From assembly GCA_964511065.1 (NCBI GenBank), contig CAZEEG010000014.1, positions 1 to 64,000 of the forward strand: a DNA stretch of 64,000 nt. Direction: 5' to 3'. Shown here one piece after another: positions 53,046 to 61,477 of the stretch (position 1 is its first letter; each line of letters begins with the position of its first letter). The position numbers and the translations under genes were made by a program. Below the pieces are notes generated by a model. It made no database searches and was not told where the DNA came from. It saw nothing but the letters and a program-made list of their open reading frames with translations. This DNA is from CALBRZ01 sp964511065 (GTDB lineage Bacteria > Planctomycetota > Planctomycetia > Pirellulales > S012-138).

Positions 53046-55124
53046 TTAACCGACGTCGCCCAATTCCAGCACCCGGCCGTACCGGCGCAGCACCATCCGC
53101 CGCAGCAGGGCAAACTGCGGATTGGCCAGGCCAGGATCGGCGTCGACCAGTTGCTGCGCGTTGCGGCGGGCTTCCTCCAGGAATACGCGGTCGCGGACCA
53201 AATCGGCAATGTACAGCGGCGGCATGCCGTGCTGCTGGGTACTGAACAGGTTGCCTGGTCCGCGGAGCTTGAAGTCGAGTTCGGCCAGTTCAAAGCCGTC
53301 GATGGAGGCCACAAACGCTTCGAGCCGAGCGAGTGCTTCTTCGCTTTGCGGATCGGCGAACAGGCCGCAGATACCTGGATGCGTTCCGCGGCTGACACGG
53401 CCCCGCAACTGGTGCAACTGCGAGAGGCCAAAACTCTCGGCCGCCTCGATCGCCATCAGCGTGGCGTTGGGCACATCGACGCCCACCTCCACCACGGTCG
53501 TGCAGACCAGCACCTGAATCTCGCCGCGGCGGAAGGCCGCCATGTTGGCTTCTTTCTCCTCGGGCGGCATGCGGCCGTGAACCATGCCCAGCCGGAATGC
53601 TTCCAACTCGCCGTTGGATAGCGATTCAAACCGTTCCTCGACACTGGCCGGGTTATCGTCGGCCTGTTCCACCCGGGGCGTCACCACGTACCCTTGCCGT
53701 CCTTCGCGAAGCTTGGCGCGAAAGAACTCCCACCACGACTCGCGTTTCTCTTCCGGCACCAGGTAGGTTTTCACGCCCTTGCGGCCCGGCGGGCGGTCGC
53801 GCAGCAGCGATACATCCAGGTCGCCGAATTGGGTCATGCTGATCGTGCGCGGGATGGGCGTGGCCGTCATCACCAGGTAATGCGGCTGCAGACCGCCGCC
53901 ACGCAGCACAGCCCGCTGCTTCACGCCGAACTTGTGCTGCTCGTCGATCACCACCAGGGTGAGCCTGGCGAACTGCACGCCTTCTTGAACCAGGGCCTGC
54001 GTGCCAACCACCACATCGATCTCGCCCGCTGCCAAGGCAGCCAATGTCTGCTGGCGCTGGCTGGCCGTGAGACTGCCCGAGAGCAGCCCTAACCGGACCT
54101 GGCTGCGGCGGAGCAGGCGCGTGAGCGTGTCAAAATGCTGCCGGGCGAGCACTTCCGTCGGCGCCATCAAGGCCGCCTGGCATCCGTGAGCGACCGCCAA
54201 CAGCATGGCGTACACGGCCACGACGGTCTTGCCGCTCCCCACATCGCCCTGCAACAGCCGATTCATCGGGCGATCGCGGGCCATGTCCGAGGCCACCGTT
54301 GCCACCACCTCGCGCTGCCCGGCGGTCAGTTCAAACGGGAACAACCGCAGGATGCGGGCCTTGATCTTGGCCGTGGCCGGCAGCGGTACGGCCAACTGCT
54401 GCGCGGTCATCTGCCGCCGTAGCGCCAGCCCAAGCTGCATTACCAGCAGTTCCTGATAAATGAACCGCCGCCGTGCCGCCTGCAGGTTCTCCATCGACGT
54501 GGGGAAGTGTACCTGCGGCAACGCTTCCTTCAGCGGCCAAAGCTGGTGCGCCTGAAGATACTCGGCGGGAAACACCTCTTCGAGATCGTCCAGGTACGTT
54601 TCCAGGGCGTGCTGTACCGCGCGGCGAACGTGCTGTTGTTTCAGCCCTTCGCACAGTGGGTAGATGGGCAGGATTTCGCCGCCTGCTTCATCGCCATCGG
54701 GGAGCCACTGCACGCGAGGATGCGCCATCTCCCAGGCCATCCCCCGATCTTGCACCTTGCCCGAGAACACCACGGTTTGCCCGGTGCGAAACTTCTGCCG
54801 CAGCCAGGCCTGGTTGAACCAGACGCCGCGGACGTGCCCCTGTCCTTGGCGAATAAGTACGCCGGTGATGGTTCCGTTGGCGATGGCACGCTGCTCGATG
54901 TCTTCAACGGTGCCCACCACGCTGACCGTGGCCCCGTCTTCAAACTCGCCAATCTCGCGCAGGTCGGAGAGGTCCTGGTAATCGCGAGGGAAATGGAATA
55001 ACAGCTCGGCGGCGTTCCGGATCCCCAACTTCTGAAATAGCGGCGCGCGGTCTGGCCCAACGCCCTTGATGTACTTGATCGGCGTGGCAAGTCGCTGGTT
55101 GGAAGTGGACGCAGTGCCCGACAT
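53046..55124 (-). CDS. recG: ATP-dependent DNA helicase RecG
   Basis: A 692-residue branch-migrating helicase that remodels stalled forks and Holliday junctions. Starts MSGTASTSNQRLATPIKYIKGVGPDRAPLFQKLGI; the wedge/OB part spans about 50-220. Walker A is GDVGSGKT at 293-300, with DEQHKFGVKQR (DEQH box), MTATPIPRT (motif III), and QLHQLRGRVSRG with GICGLF for the C-terminal motifs. The final part LDFKLRGPGNLFSTQQHG is typical of RecG. Upstream frame to 55850 is not coding for this protein. Divergent from the NADAR gene. Confidence 0.95.
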   Translation of the reverse strand: MSGTASTSNQRLATPIKYIKGVGPDRAPLFQKLGIRNAAELLFHFPRDYQDLSDLREIGEFEDGATVSVVGTVEDIEQRAIANGTITGVLIRQGQGHVRGVWFNQAWLRQKFRTGQTVVFSGKVQDRGMAWEMAHPRVQWLPDGDEAGGEILPIYPLCEGLKQQHVRRAVQHALETYLDDLEEVFPAEYLQAHQLWPLKEALPQVHFPTSMENLQAARRRFIYQELLVMQLGLALRRQMTAQQLAVPLPATAKIKARILRLFPFELTAGQREVVATVASDMARDRPMNRLLQGDVGSGKTVVAVYAMLLAVAHGCQAALMAPTEVLARQHFDTLTRLLRRSQVRLGLLSGSLTASQRQQTLAALAAGEIDVVVGTQALVQEGVQFARLTLVVIDEQHKFGVKQRAVLRGGGLQPHYLVMTATPIPRTISMTQFGDLDVSLLRDRPPGRKGVKTYLVPEEKRESWWEFFRAKLREGRQGYVVTPRVEQADDNPASVEERFESLSNGELEAFRLGMVHGRMPPEEKEANMAAFRRGEIQVLVCTTVVEVGVDVPNATLMAIEAAESFGLSQLHQLRGRVSRGTHPGICGLFADPQSEEALARLEAFVASIDGFELAELDFKLRGPGNLFSTQQHGMPPLYIADLVRDRVFLEEARRNAQQLVDADPGLANPQFALLRRMVLRRYGRVLELGDVG

Positions 55125-55400
55125 GGTTCCGACGGCGAAAGGTTGCCCTTGCAGTGCAAGCCGAGGTCTGCCCGGCCCGATCATTTTATCAAATGCGTTC
55201 GGCGCGGAGCGAGCCGTGAATTGGGCGATCCGGCGGTCCGAGGGCAAAAAGGTTGGCAGCCGCCCGTAGATTGCGTGTCCACCGGGGCGGAACCTTTCGG
55301 ATATCCCACTGTCAGAGGTCAGGCTGCCCGCCCCCCGGAGCAGGAACTCGCCGAGAAGCCGGCCTGAAATCCCGGGCCAGGGATACGAGGAGCAGCCTCG

Positions 55401-55835
55401 ATGATTCGATTTTATTCCAAGACTCCGGACTTTGCCTGGCTCTCCAACTTCGCGGACAGCCCATTTGAGATCGACGGGGTACGGTGGCCGAGCGTCGAGC
55501 ATTTTTACCAGGCGCAGAAGTTCGACAGTCCCGAGGTCCAAGCGTTGATCCGCAAGGCCGAAACACCGCAGCAGGCGCGCAAGGCCGGACGTAATAGCTC
55601 GATTCCCATCCGCGAGGATTGGGAGGAGATCAAAGAGGATGTGATGCGCACAGCGGTTGCCGCGAAGTTTGCAGCCCACCCGCACCTGCGGGAGCAACTG
55701 CTCGCCACCGGCGAGGAAGAACTCGTCCATCACTCGGCCAGCGACCGGTTCTGGGGACGCACGGCAAGTGGCGAAGGCAACAACCGCCTGGGCGAAATCT
55801 TGATGGAACTCCGCAATCGCCTGCGAACGGAGTGA
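55401..55835 (+). CDS. NADAR family protein (YbiA-like N-glycosidase)
   Basis: A 144-residue NADAR domain. Signature parts are FAWLSNFADSPFEIDG, WPSVEHFYQAQKF with the conserved Glu, and SASDRFWGRTASGEGNNRLGEILMELR. YbiA removes riboflavin intermediates; other members remove ADP-ribose from guanine. The protein should therefore act in riboflavin-damage or ADP-ribose detoxification. Start ATG 55401 follows GAGGAG. Its neighbour on the other strand is recG; a genome-maintenance theme is possible but not shown. Confidence 0.85.
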   Translation: MIRFYSKTPDFAWLSNFADSPFEIDGVRWPSVEHFYQAQKFDSPEVQALIRKAETPQQARKAGRNSSIPIREDWEEIKEDVMRTAVAAKFAAHPHLREQLLATGEEELVHHSASDRFWGRTASGEGNNRLGEILMELRNRLRTE

Positions 55836-55944
55836 AGCAAATCCGCTCACGGCACCAGCGAGGAGCCACAGCGCGGAGGGCCATCATGCGCCGGCCAGGC
55901 TTGGATCATCGATTTCACCATCAGATAACCCCGAGAAAGCCATT

Positions 55945-56379
55945 ATGAACCGAAAGCTTCGTGCGCTACTGTTGATACCTGTCGCCATGCTTTGCTTCCT
56001 GCTGGGGTTTGGGGGCATGGCATACCTGCATGAATCGCGAGGTGCCGCCATCGCGGTCTTGATGGCGGGCCTGGCATCTGGGTTGTCGGTCACGACCATA
56101 GCCAATCGGCTATGGCAGCAGGGACCGGGCACGCCTCAGACTCCGCAACCCATCCCGGCGAATCACCGGCAATGCGACTGGTGCTGCGATGTGGTGCATG
56201 ACTCTCGTGGAAAACTTGTGGCGATGCCTGGCTTTCGCGGGCTACGACTGGTGCCGGTGAACCAATTCGTCTGCCGCCCTTGCATGCGCCGACATCGGAA
56301 AATGCAAGCGCTTGCGGTGCTGAGCGTATTGGGGACGGTGGGTGGGTTCCTGCTGACGTTGTATCTTCTCGTCGGTTAG
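55945..56379 (+). CDS. membrane protein with a CxxC-CxxC Zn-ribbon loop
   Basis: A 144-residue protein with two N-terminal membrane segments (LLLIPVAMLCFLLGFGGMAYL and AIAVLMAGLASGLSVTTIA), a soluble loop with CDWCCDVV and CRPCMRRH, and a C-terminal segment (LAVLSVLGTVGGFLLTLYLL). The four Cys (plus His) form a Zn-ribbon-like pattern, which usually makes a protein-protein or nucleic-acid contact. I do not recognise the family. The RBS is GAGAAAG. It follows NADAR by about 110 bp on the same strand. Confidence 0.6.
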   Translation: MNRKLRALLLIPVAMLCFLLGFGGMAYLHESRGAAIAVLMAGLASGLSVTTIANRLWQQGPGTPQTPQPIPANHRQCDWCCDVVHDSRGKLVAMPGFRGLRLVPVNQFVCRPCMRRHRKMQALAVLSVLGTVGGFLLTLYLLVG

Positions 56380-56419
56380 GGCCACCGGAATACCGCCTGC
56401 GCAGTAAACGTCCACTGCG

Positions 56420-57832
56420 TTACCGCCCCGCCTCCTGGAGAAGTGGGTCGTCCAGCGCGGCCTGCAACTGCTTTAGCTCGGCCTTGAGCCCAGCAATGCG
56501 TCCGGCCTGGGCTGGGTCGTCGGCAAGGTCGCGTTTCTCCAGCGGATCGGCTGCAAGGTGATACAGCCGAACCTTCTCGATCTGCGGATACCAGATGAGC
56601 TTATATCCCTCCCGGGTAATCATCCGCTGGAAATTCATGTAAGCGCCATAGATGGCATTGCGGCGGGCGGTCGCCTCTCCACGCAGGTGCGGCACCAGGC
56701 TTTGAAACTCGATTTGCTCGGGAATCTTGGCACCAGCCCAAGCGAGTGTGGTTGGTACCACGTCCTGGAGATAAATGGGGGCGTCGATCCGCTCGCCTGC
56801 GGCGATGCCAGGCCCGGCCACGATGAACGGCACCCGCACGCTATGATCGTACATGTTCTGCTTGCCCAGCAGGCCGTGATGGCCGCAAGCCAACCCGTGA
56901 TCGGCGGTAAAGACAATATAGGTATTCTCAGCCTGGCCGCTGGAATCCAGCACATCGAGGATGCGGCCAATTTGCGCATCCAAGTGCGTGATGATGGCAT
57001 AGTATTCCTGGCGGTTCACCTTCACTGCATATTCGGTGCGCGGGAAAGGCGCTAACTGCTCGTCGCGAATGCGGTTGCTGCCGATGTCGAAAGGGTACTC
57101 GGCCAAGAATGGCTCTGGCAGCGAGAGTTTTTCCAAGGGGTACTTCGCGACATACTCCCGGGGCGATTGTCGCGGATCGTGCGGCGCGTTGAACGCAATG
57201 TACATGAAGAAGGGCCGCTCGCTGCCGCGAGCCATGCCCAGGTAGTCGATTGCATCGTCGGCTGTCACTTCCGACCAGTGCTTGCCGCCCTGCCAGAACC
57301 CGCCGAACTGCGTATCCCAGGGCTTCCACACGTCCTCCTTGCCTTCCACAGGCCGGTTATAACCCTGCGGTGTTTGGGCGGGCATTCCACCGCGCACGTG
57401 TCGCGCGACGTGGAACACCTGTTGTACATTGGCTCGCACGTGCCACTTGCCGGTGAAGCAGGTTTGATAGCCCTGCGCGGCCAAGAGCTGCGGCCATAAC
57501 CGGCGCTGCTCGACCAGGCGGTCCAGGTTCTTTTCCGCCGCCTGGGCTCTCCAAAGGCTGCGGCCCGTATTGAGCATGGTCCGGCTGGCAACGCATACGG
57601 CGCCATGCCATCCACCCTGGTTGTAGGCGTGAGTGAATGTCACGCCGCGGCGGACCAACCGATCGAGGTTGGGCGTTTGGATCTCGTCGTTGCCTAAAGC
57701 TGCGATCGTGTCGTATGCCTGGTCGTCGGCGAACAGAAACAGGATGTTGGGCGGTTGGGCCTCGGCGGCCGCGGCACGAGCCGCCCAGCCTGGCATGGCC
57801 AACACGGCGATCAGGATAAGTCGCCAATGCAT
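56420..57832 (-). CDS. exported sulfatase (arylsulfatase/choline-sulfatase type)
   Basis: A 470-residue sulfatase with a signal peptide (LILIAVLAMPGWAARAAAA). The FADDQ metal site (Asp36/37) and active-site sequence CVASR at 80-84 are present; the Cys becomes formylglycine. The usual motif is CxPxR, here the proline is Ala. Other motifs: FTGKWH, HDPRQSP, FTADHGLACGHHGLLGKQNMYDHSVRVPFI. Planctomycetes hold very many of these for degrading sulfated polysaccharides. Start ATG 57832 with AGGAGC upstream. Divergent from an MFS transporter, which could import a product. Confidence 0.92.
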   Translation of the reverse strand: MHWRLILIAVLAMPGWAARAAAAEAQPPNILFLFADDQAYDTIAALGNDEIQTPNLDRLVRRGVTFTHAYNQGGWHGAVCVASRTMLNTGRSLWRAQAAEKNLDRLVEQRRLWPQLLAAQGYQTCFTGKWHVRANVQQVFHVARHVRGGMPAQTPQGYNRPVEGKEDVWKPWDTQFGGFWQGGKHWSEVTADDAIDYLGMARGSERPFFMYIAFNAPHDPRQSPREYVAKYPLEKLSLPEPFLAEYPFDIGSNRIRDEQLAPFPRTEYAVKVNRQEYYAIITHLDAQIGRILDVLDSSGQAENTYIVFTADHGLACGHHGLLGKQNMYDHSVRVPFIVAGPGIAAGERIDAPIYLQDVVPTTLAWAGAKIPEQIEFQSLVPHLRGEATARRNAIYGAYMNFQRMITREGYKLIWYPQIEKVRLYHLAADPLEKRDLADDPAQAGRIAGLKAELKQLQAALDDPLLQEAGR

Positions 57833-58133
57833 TTCGGGACGCTCCTGGGGGGGAAATGGTGCTGCGCGGCCATCGTACAACGGGAGGCGCTCCCTCACCA
57901 TAACCAGCTGCGGGGGTCGCTTACCAGTTGTTAGAGTTCGTGAGCACGCGGAGCACGTTCGCATTTGCCGGAGGGCGTTGAAACGCGTGCGGTCCCTTTT
58001 CTCGACGCATCCACCGTGTTCTCGTCATGCCACGGCGGCAGATGGAACCTTGCACCTGCTGTGCGGGCCTCCTACATTGGCAACGACCAATGAATGGTTC
58101 GGCTGCCGAATGCTTGCCTGCGAGGTCCGCTGC
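57833..58133. other. divergent promoter region between sulfatase and MFS gene
   Basis: 301 bp between two divergent starts. It probably holds both promoters and any shared operator, but no clear palindrome or -35/-10 pair is visible to me. Confidence 0.4.
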
Positions 58134-59993
58134 ATGTCTTCCCCCTCTCGTGCCACACGACAGCGGTACTTCGTGGTCATGGCAGCGACGTTGATGGCGG
58201 TGCTGCTGTACCTGGACCGCATTTGCATCTCGTTCCTTGAGATCTACATCAAGCAAGCGCTGGAACTGACCGATGCCCAGATCGGCTGGATCGTCGGCGC
58301 ATTTTTCTACAGCTACGCACTGGGGCAGGTGCCGGCCGGTTGGCTGTCCGACCGGTTCGGTGGCCGGCTCATGCTGACCATCTACATTTTGATGTGGTCG
58401 GCCTTCACCGCCCTGACCGGGCTGGCCAGCGGCTTTATGGCGCTGTTCTTGTTTCGCCTGGGCTTTGGGTTCGGACAGTCGGGAGCCTATCCCACGGCGG
58501 CCAACATCATCAGCAAGTGGGTTCCGTTCACGGCGCGCGGTACCGCCAGCAGTATTGTTTCCATGGGCGGCCGGGTGGGCGGCGCGTTGGCTCCGCTGCT
58601 GACGGCGCTGCTGCTGGTAGCGTTTGTGCCGCTGAGTGTTTCGTCGCTGCTGGACCCCAAGGACCTGATGAGCCCGCGGCTGGCATACGAAATCACCCTC
58701 GGTGAGCACCTCGACGAATCAGGCAGCGACCCCAACCAGCGGCTGAAGGTCGCTGCCGGCCAGCGGGTGCTGGAACTGCTGCCGGAAGATACCGCGGAAA
58801 CCCTTCGCCACTGGGGCCACCGCTACGCCGCCGCGCTGCAGCGGCCCGGCTCGCAAGCCGACTCAACTTCAGACACGGCCGCTCCGGACGATGGCTCCGG
58901 CGCGGCTGATCGCGCCGACATTCTCGCTCAGTTGCAGCAGCAGTTCAGCGCAGTTCGGCCCGAGTTGATTGAACCGCTGAACGCATTGCTGGCCGATCCG
59001 CGATTGTATTCGCCCGAGATATTTCAGCCGACTTCGCTGTCCCAAGAGGCACAAAGGTTGCTCAAGCAGCAACCGCAGTCGGCGGCGGCGCAGCTCTCGC
59101 ACTCGGAGCAAACGCGGCTAAACCGGCTCTTGCTGGAGTCGGCCTTTCCCGACATCCGCAAAGTCTACGGCGAGGGCTGGCGTGATGTGATGTTCCTGTA
59201 CGGCCTGGTCGGCATGGGCGTGGCCCTGATGTTCTGGTGGGTGGTGCGCGACGAACCGAGCCTGCATCCTCGCTGCAACGAGGCGGAATTGGCGCACATT
59301 GAGCGAGGGCGCCCCGCTACGATCGCTGCCAGCCGCGGCAAGGCGCGGGGGTTGCCGCTGCGAACGATCCTCACCAGCCGCAACATGTTGCTGACCTCAA
59401 TCTCGCAGTTCATGACAAACTTCGGCTGGGTGTTCCTGATTACGTGGCTCCCCCGCTACCTGGACGAAGTTCACCGAATTCCCGTGGAGCAGCGCGGCTT
59501 CTATGTTCTCCTGCCGATCATGGTGGGCTGGGCGGGGATGCTCTCCGGCGGGCCGCTCACCGATTGGCTGGTCCGCAAGATCGGGCTGCGCTGGGGCCGG
59601 GCATTGCCGATGAGCCTGACGCGGTTCATGGCCATGGCCGGTTACTTGATTTGCCTGTCCCCCTATATCGTTCCGGGAACCGAACTGCCGTTTTGGATGT
59701 ATGCGGCGGCCTTCTCGCTGGTGGCCTTTTCGACCGACTTGGGCACCGCCTCGGTCTGGGCGTTCAACCAGGACATCGCCGGCAAACACGTGGGGTCGGT
59801 GCTGGGCTGGGGCAACATGTGGGGGAACTTTGGTGCCGCCGTTGCCTCCCCGCTGTTGATCGTACTGAAGGATTACGGCTGGCAATGGCCGTTTGCCATG
59901 TCCGCGGCGGCGTTCTTCATCAGCGGCATCGCGGCCATCGCGATCGACGCCACCGTGCCGCTGCGCGTGGAACCTGACGACCAGCCAGCCTGA
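58134..59993 (+). CDS. MFS transporter (ACS-like) with a ~180-residue periplasmic insertion
   Basis: A 619-residue major facilitator protein. The first half shows LDRICISFLEIYIKQALELTDAQIGWIVGAFFYSYALGQVPAGWLSDRFGGR (motif A between segments 2 and 3), and IVSMGGRVGGALAPLLTALLL in segment 5. Family members are about 430-450 residues; here about 180 extra residues (165-345) sit where the segment 5-6 loop should be, before GWRDVMFLYGLVGMGVALMFWW. The loop is periplasmic, hydrophilic, low in Cys, Gln/Ser-rich. The second half contains MTNFGWVFLITWLPRYLDEVH and AFNQDIAGKHVGSVLGWGNMWGN. Solute is unknown; sulfatase partner gene suggests an organic acid or sugar. Confidence 0.85.
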   Translation: MSSPSRATRQRYFVVMAATLMAVLLYLDRICISFLEIYIKQALELTDAQIGWIVGAFFYSYALGQVPAGWLSDRFGGRLMLTIYILMWSAFTALTGLASGFMALFLFRLGFGFGQSGAYPTAANIISKWVPFTARGTASSIVSMGGRVGGALAPLLTALLLVAFVPLSVSSLLDPKDLMSPRLAYEITLGEHLDESGSDPNQRLKVAAGQRVLELLPEDTAETLRHWGHRYAAALQRPGSQADSTSDTAAPDDGSGAADRADILAQLQQQFSAVRPELIEPLNALLADPRLYSPEIFQPTSLSQEAQRLLKQQPQSAAAQLSHSEQTRLNRLLLESAFPDIRKVYGEGWRDVMFLYGLVGMGVALMFWWVVRDEPSLHPRCNEAELAHIERGRPATIAASRGKARGLPLRTILTSRNMLLTSISQFMTNFGWVFLITWLPRYLDEVHRIPVEQRGFYVLLPIMVGWAGMLSGGPLTDWLVRKIGLRWGRALPMSLTRFMAMAGYLICLSPYIVPGTELPFWMYAAAFSLVAFSTDLGTASVWAFNQDIAGKHVGSVLGWGNMWGNFGAAVASPLLIVLKDYGWQWPFAMSAAAFFISGIAAIAIDATVPLRVEPDDQPA

Positions 59994-60353
59994 TGGCGGC
60001 CGATAGCATCCCGCCCCCCCAACCTTGCCCCCTTCCCAACGGCGGCGCCGCATACCATGATCGCAGGGACAGGATACCCGCGCGCGACGAAAGGGTGCCG
60101 CGGGTCGCCACGGATTCCACTTGGGCAAACAGGTTGCACCATGACGCACGACTTCGGTTCCACTCCCCAGCGATCGGGCGATGCGGACCGCGTGCGCCGT
60201 GAAGAACCGTTCGCCGCGGCAACCCGGCCAGGCGCCAAGCCCCCTGAAACGGCCGATGCTGCTGCCGCGGAACGCAGCGCGGAATCGGCGGACGTTCATC
60301 CTGCAACCCCTGGAAGCGACTCGCGCGGCCACGCGGCGGGCGAGGCACTGCCC

Positions 60354-61262
60354 ATGTCGCTGCTTCAACCCATTACGGTTCCAGCGGCCTCGCTGGCGCT
60401 GCTGTGTGCCATGTTCTGGGGCGGTACGTCGGTCGCCATCCAGTTCGCCCAGGACAGTTGGCCGCCGCTCCTGACCGCCGCCGCCCGCTTTGCCATGGGC
60501 AGCGGCTTCATCGCCCTGTGGTGCCTGTGGGATGGCCAGCCGATAGCGGTTCGGCCGAACCAGTGGAAACCGATCCTCATCTCCGGCACGTTGCTGGCCG
60601 TGCAGATTGGCCTGTTCCACTGGGGGCATACGTTTACTTCGGCGGCACATGGGCAGGTGCTGATCGGCTCCAACCCGGTTTGGGTCGCGCTGCTGGCTCA
60701 CTTCCTGCTGACGGGCGACCGCTTGACGCTGTGGAAGGCAGCGGGCCTTTCGTTATCGACGGCCGGCGTGATGGCGGTGGTGCTGGGCGCCAGCGGCAGC
60801 GAAGGCGAAGCGACCGACGTGGGCAGCCTGGCGGGCGATGTTGTCGTGTTCATCAGCAGTTGGGTGCTGGCCTCCAAGGTCGTGTACACCAAGTACGCGC
60901 TGGGGACCGTGGAGCCAGGAAAACTCGTGCTGTGGAGCAACCTGATCGGTACCAGCCTGTTACTGACCGTTGGGCTGGCGACCGAACCGGTTCATGCCAT
61001 CACATTGGATACGGCCAGCGTCCTGGCGCTGCTATACCAGGGCGTGGTCGTAGCGGGCTTTTGCTTCTCGGCTTGGACCTTTCTCCTGCGGCGGCACCGG
61101 GCAAGCCAATTGGCCGTTTTCGGCTTCGCGCAACCGCTGTTTGGCATCCTGTTTGGCGTGTGGCTGCGGGGCAACAACGTGAACCTCTGGCTGCTGGCCG
61201 GCGGGGCCGCCGTGGCCGCCGGGATTGTGATTGTAACCCGGCAAAGGCAGACCGAGCCGTAG
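60354..61262 (+). CDS. EamA/DMT-family transporter
   Basis: A 302-residue drug/metabolite transporter with ten predicted membrane segments in two EamA repeats: SLALLCAMFWGGTSVAIQFA and then LWSNLIGTSLLLTVGLA, with VLALLYQGVVVAGFCFSAWTFLLRRH in the second half. Substrates in this family are metabolites or amino acids and cannot be told. ATG 60141 would add 71 residues of low-complexity Ala/Arg/Glu sequence and seems less likely; ATG 60354 gives the usual length. No partner gene nearby. Confidence 0.82.
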   Translation: MSLLQPITVPAASLALLCAMFWGGTSVAIQFAQDSWPPLLTAAARFAMGSGFIALWCLWDGQPIAVRPNQWKPILISGTLLAVQIGLFHWGHTFTSAAHGQVLIGSNPVWVALLAHFLLTGDRLTLWKAAGLSLSTAGVMAVVLGASGSEGEATDVGSLAGDVVVFISSWVLASKVVYTKYALGTVEPGKLVLWSNLIGTSLLLTVGLATEPVHAITLDTASVLALLYQGVVVAGFCFSAWTFLLRRHRASQLAVFGFAQPLFGILFGVWLRGNNVNLWLLAGGAAVAAGIVIVTRQRQTEP

Positions 61263-61477
61263 CAGCCACGGCGGTGAGCCATGGCGCGCATGGTTACCGG
61301 CATTTTTTGTGGAAGGGCGCCAGCCGACCGGGCTTGTCGCGCCGCCCGGCATTCGGTATTTACCTCCCACTTCTTCAGCCTTTCTCAAGATTTTTTCCAG
61401 AATTGCCGCCAGACCGGCTGCGCTCGCGGCTGGCAAGGTTGGTGAGCCTGTCCCTCGTATGCGGTGGGAGATGGCCG

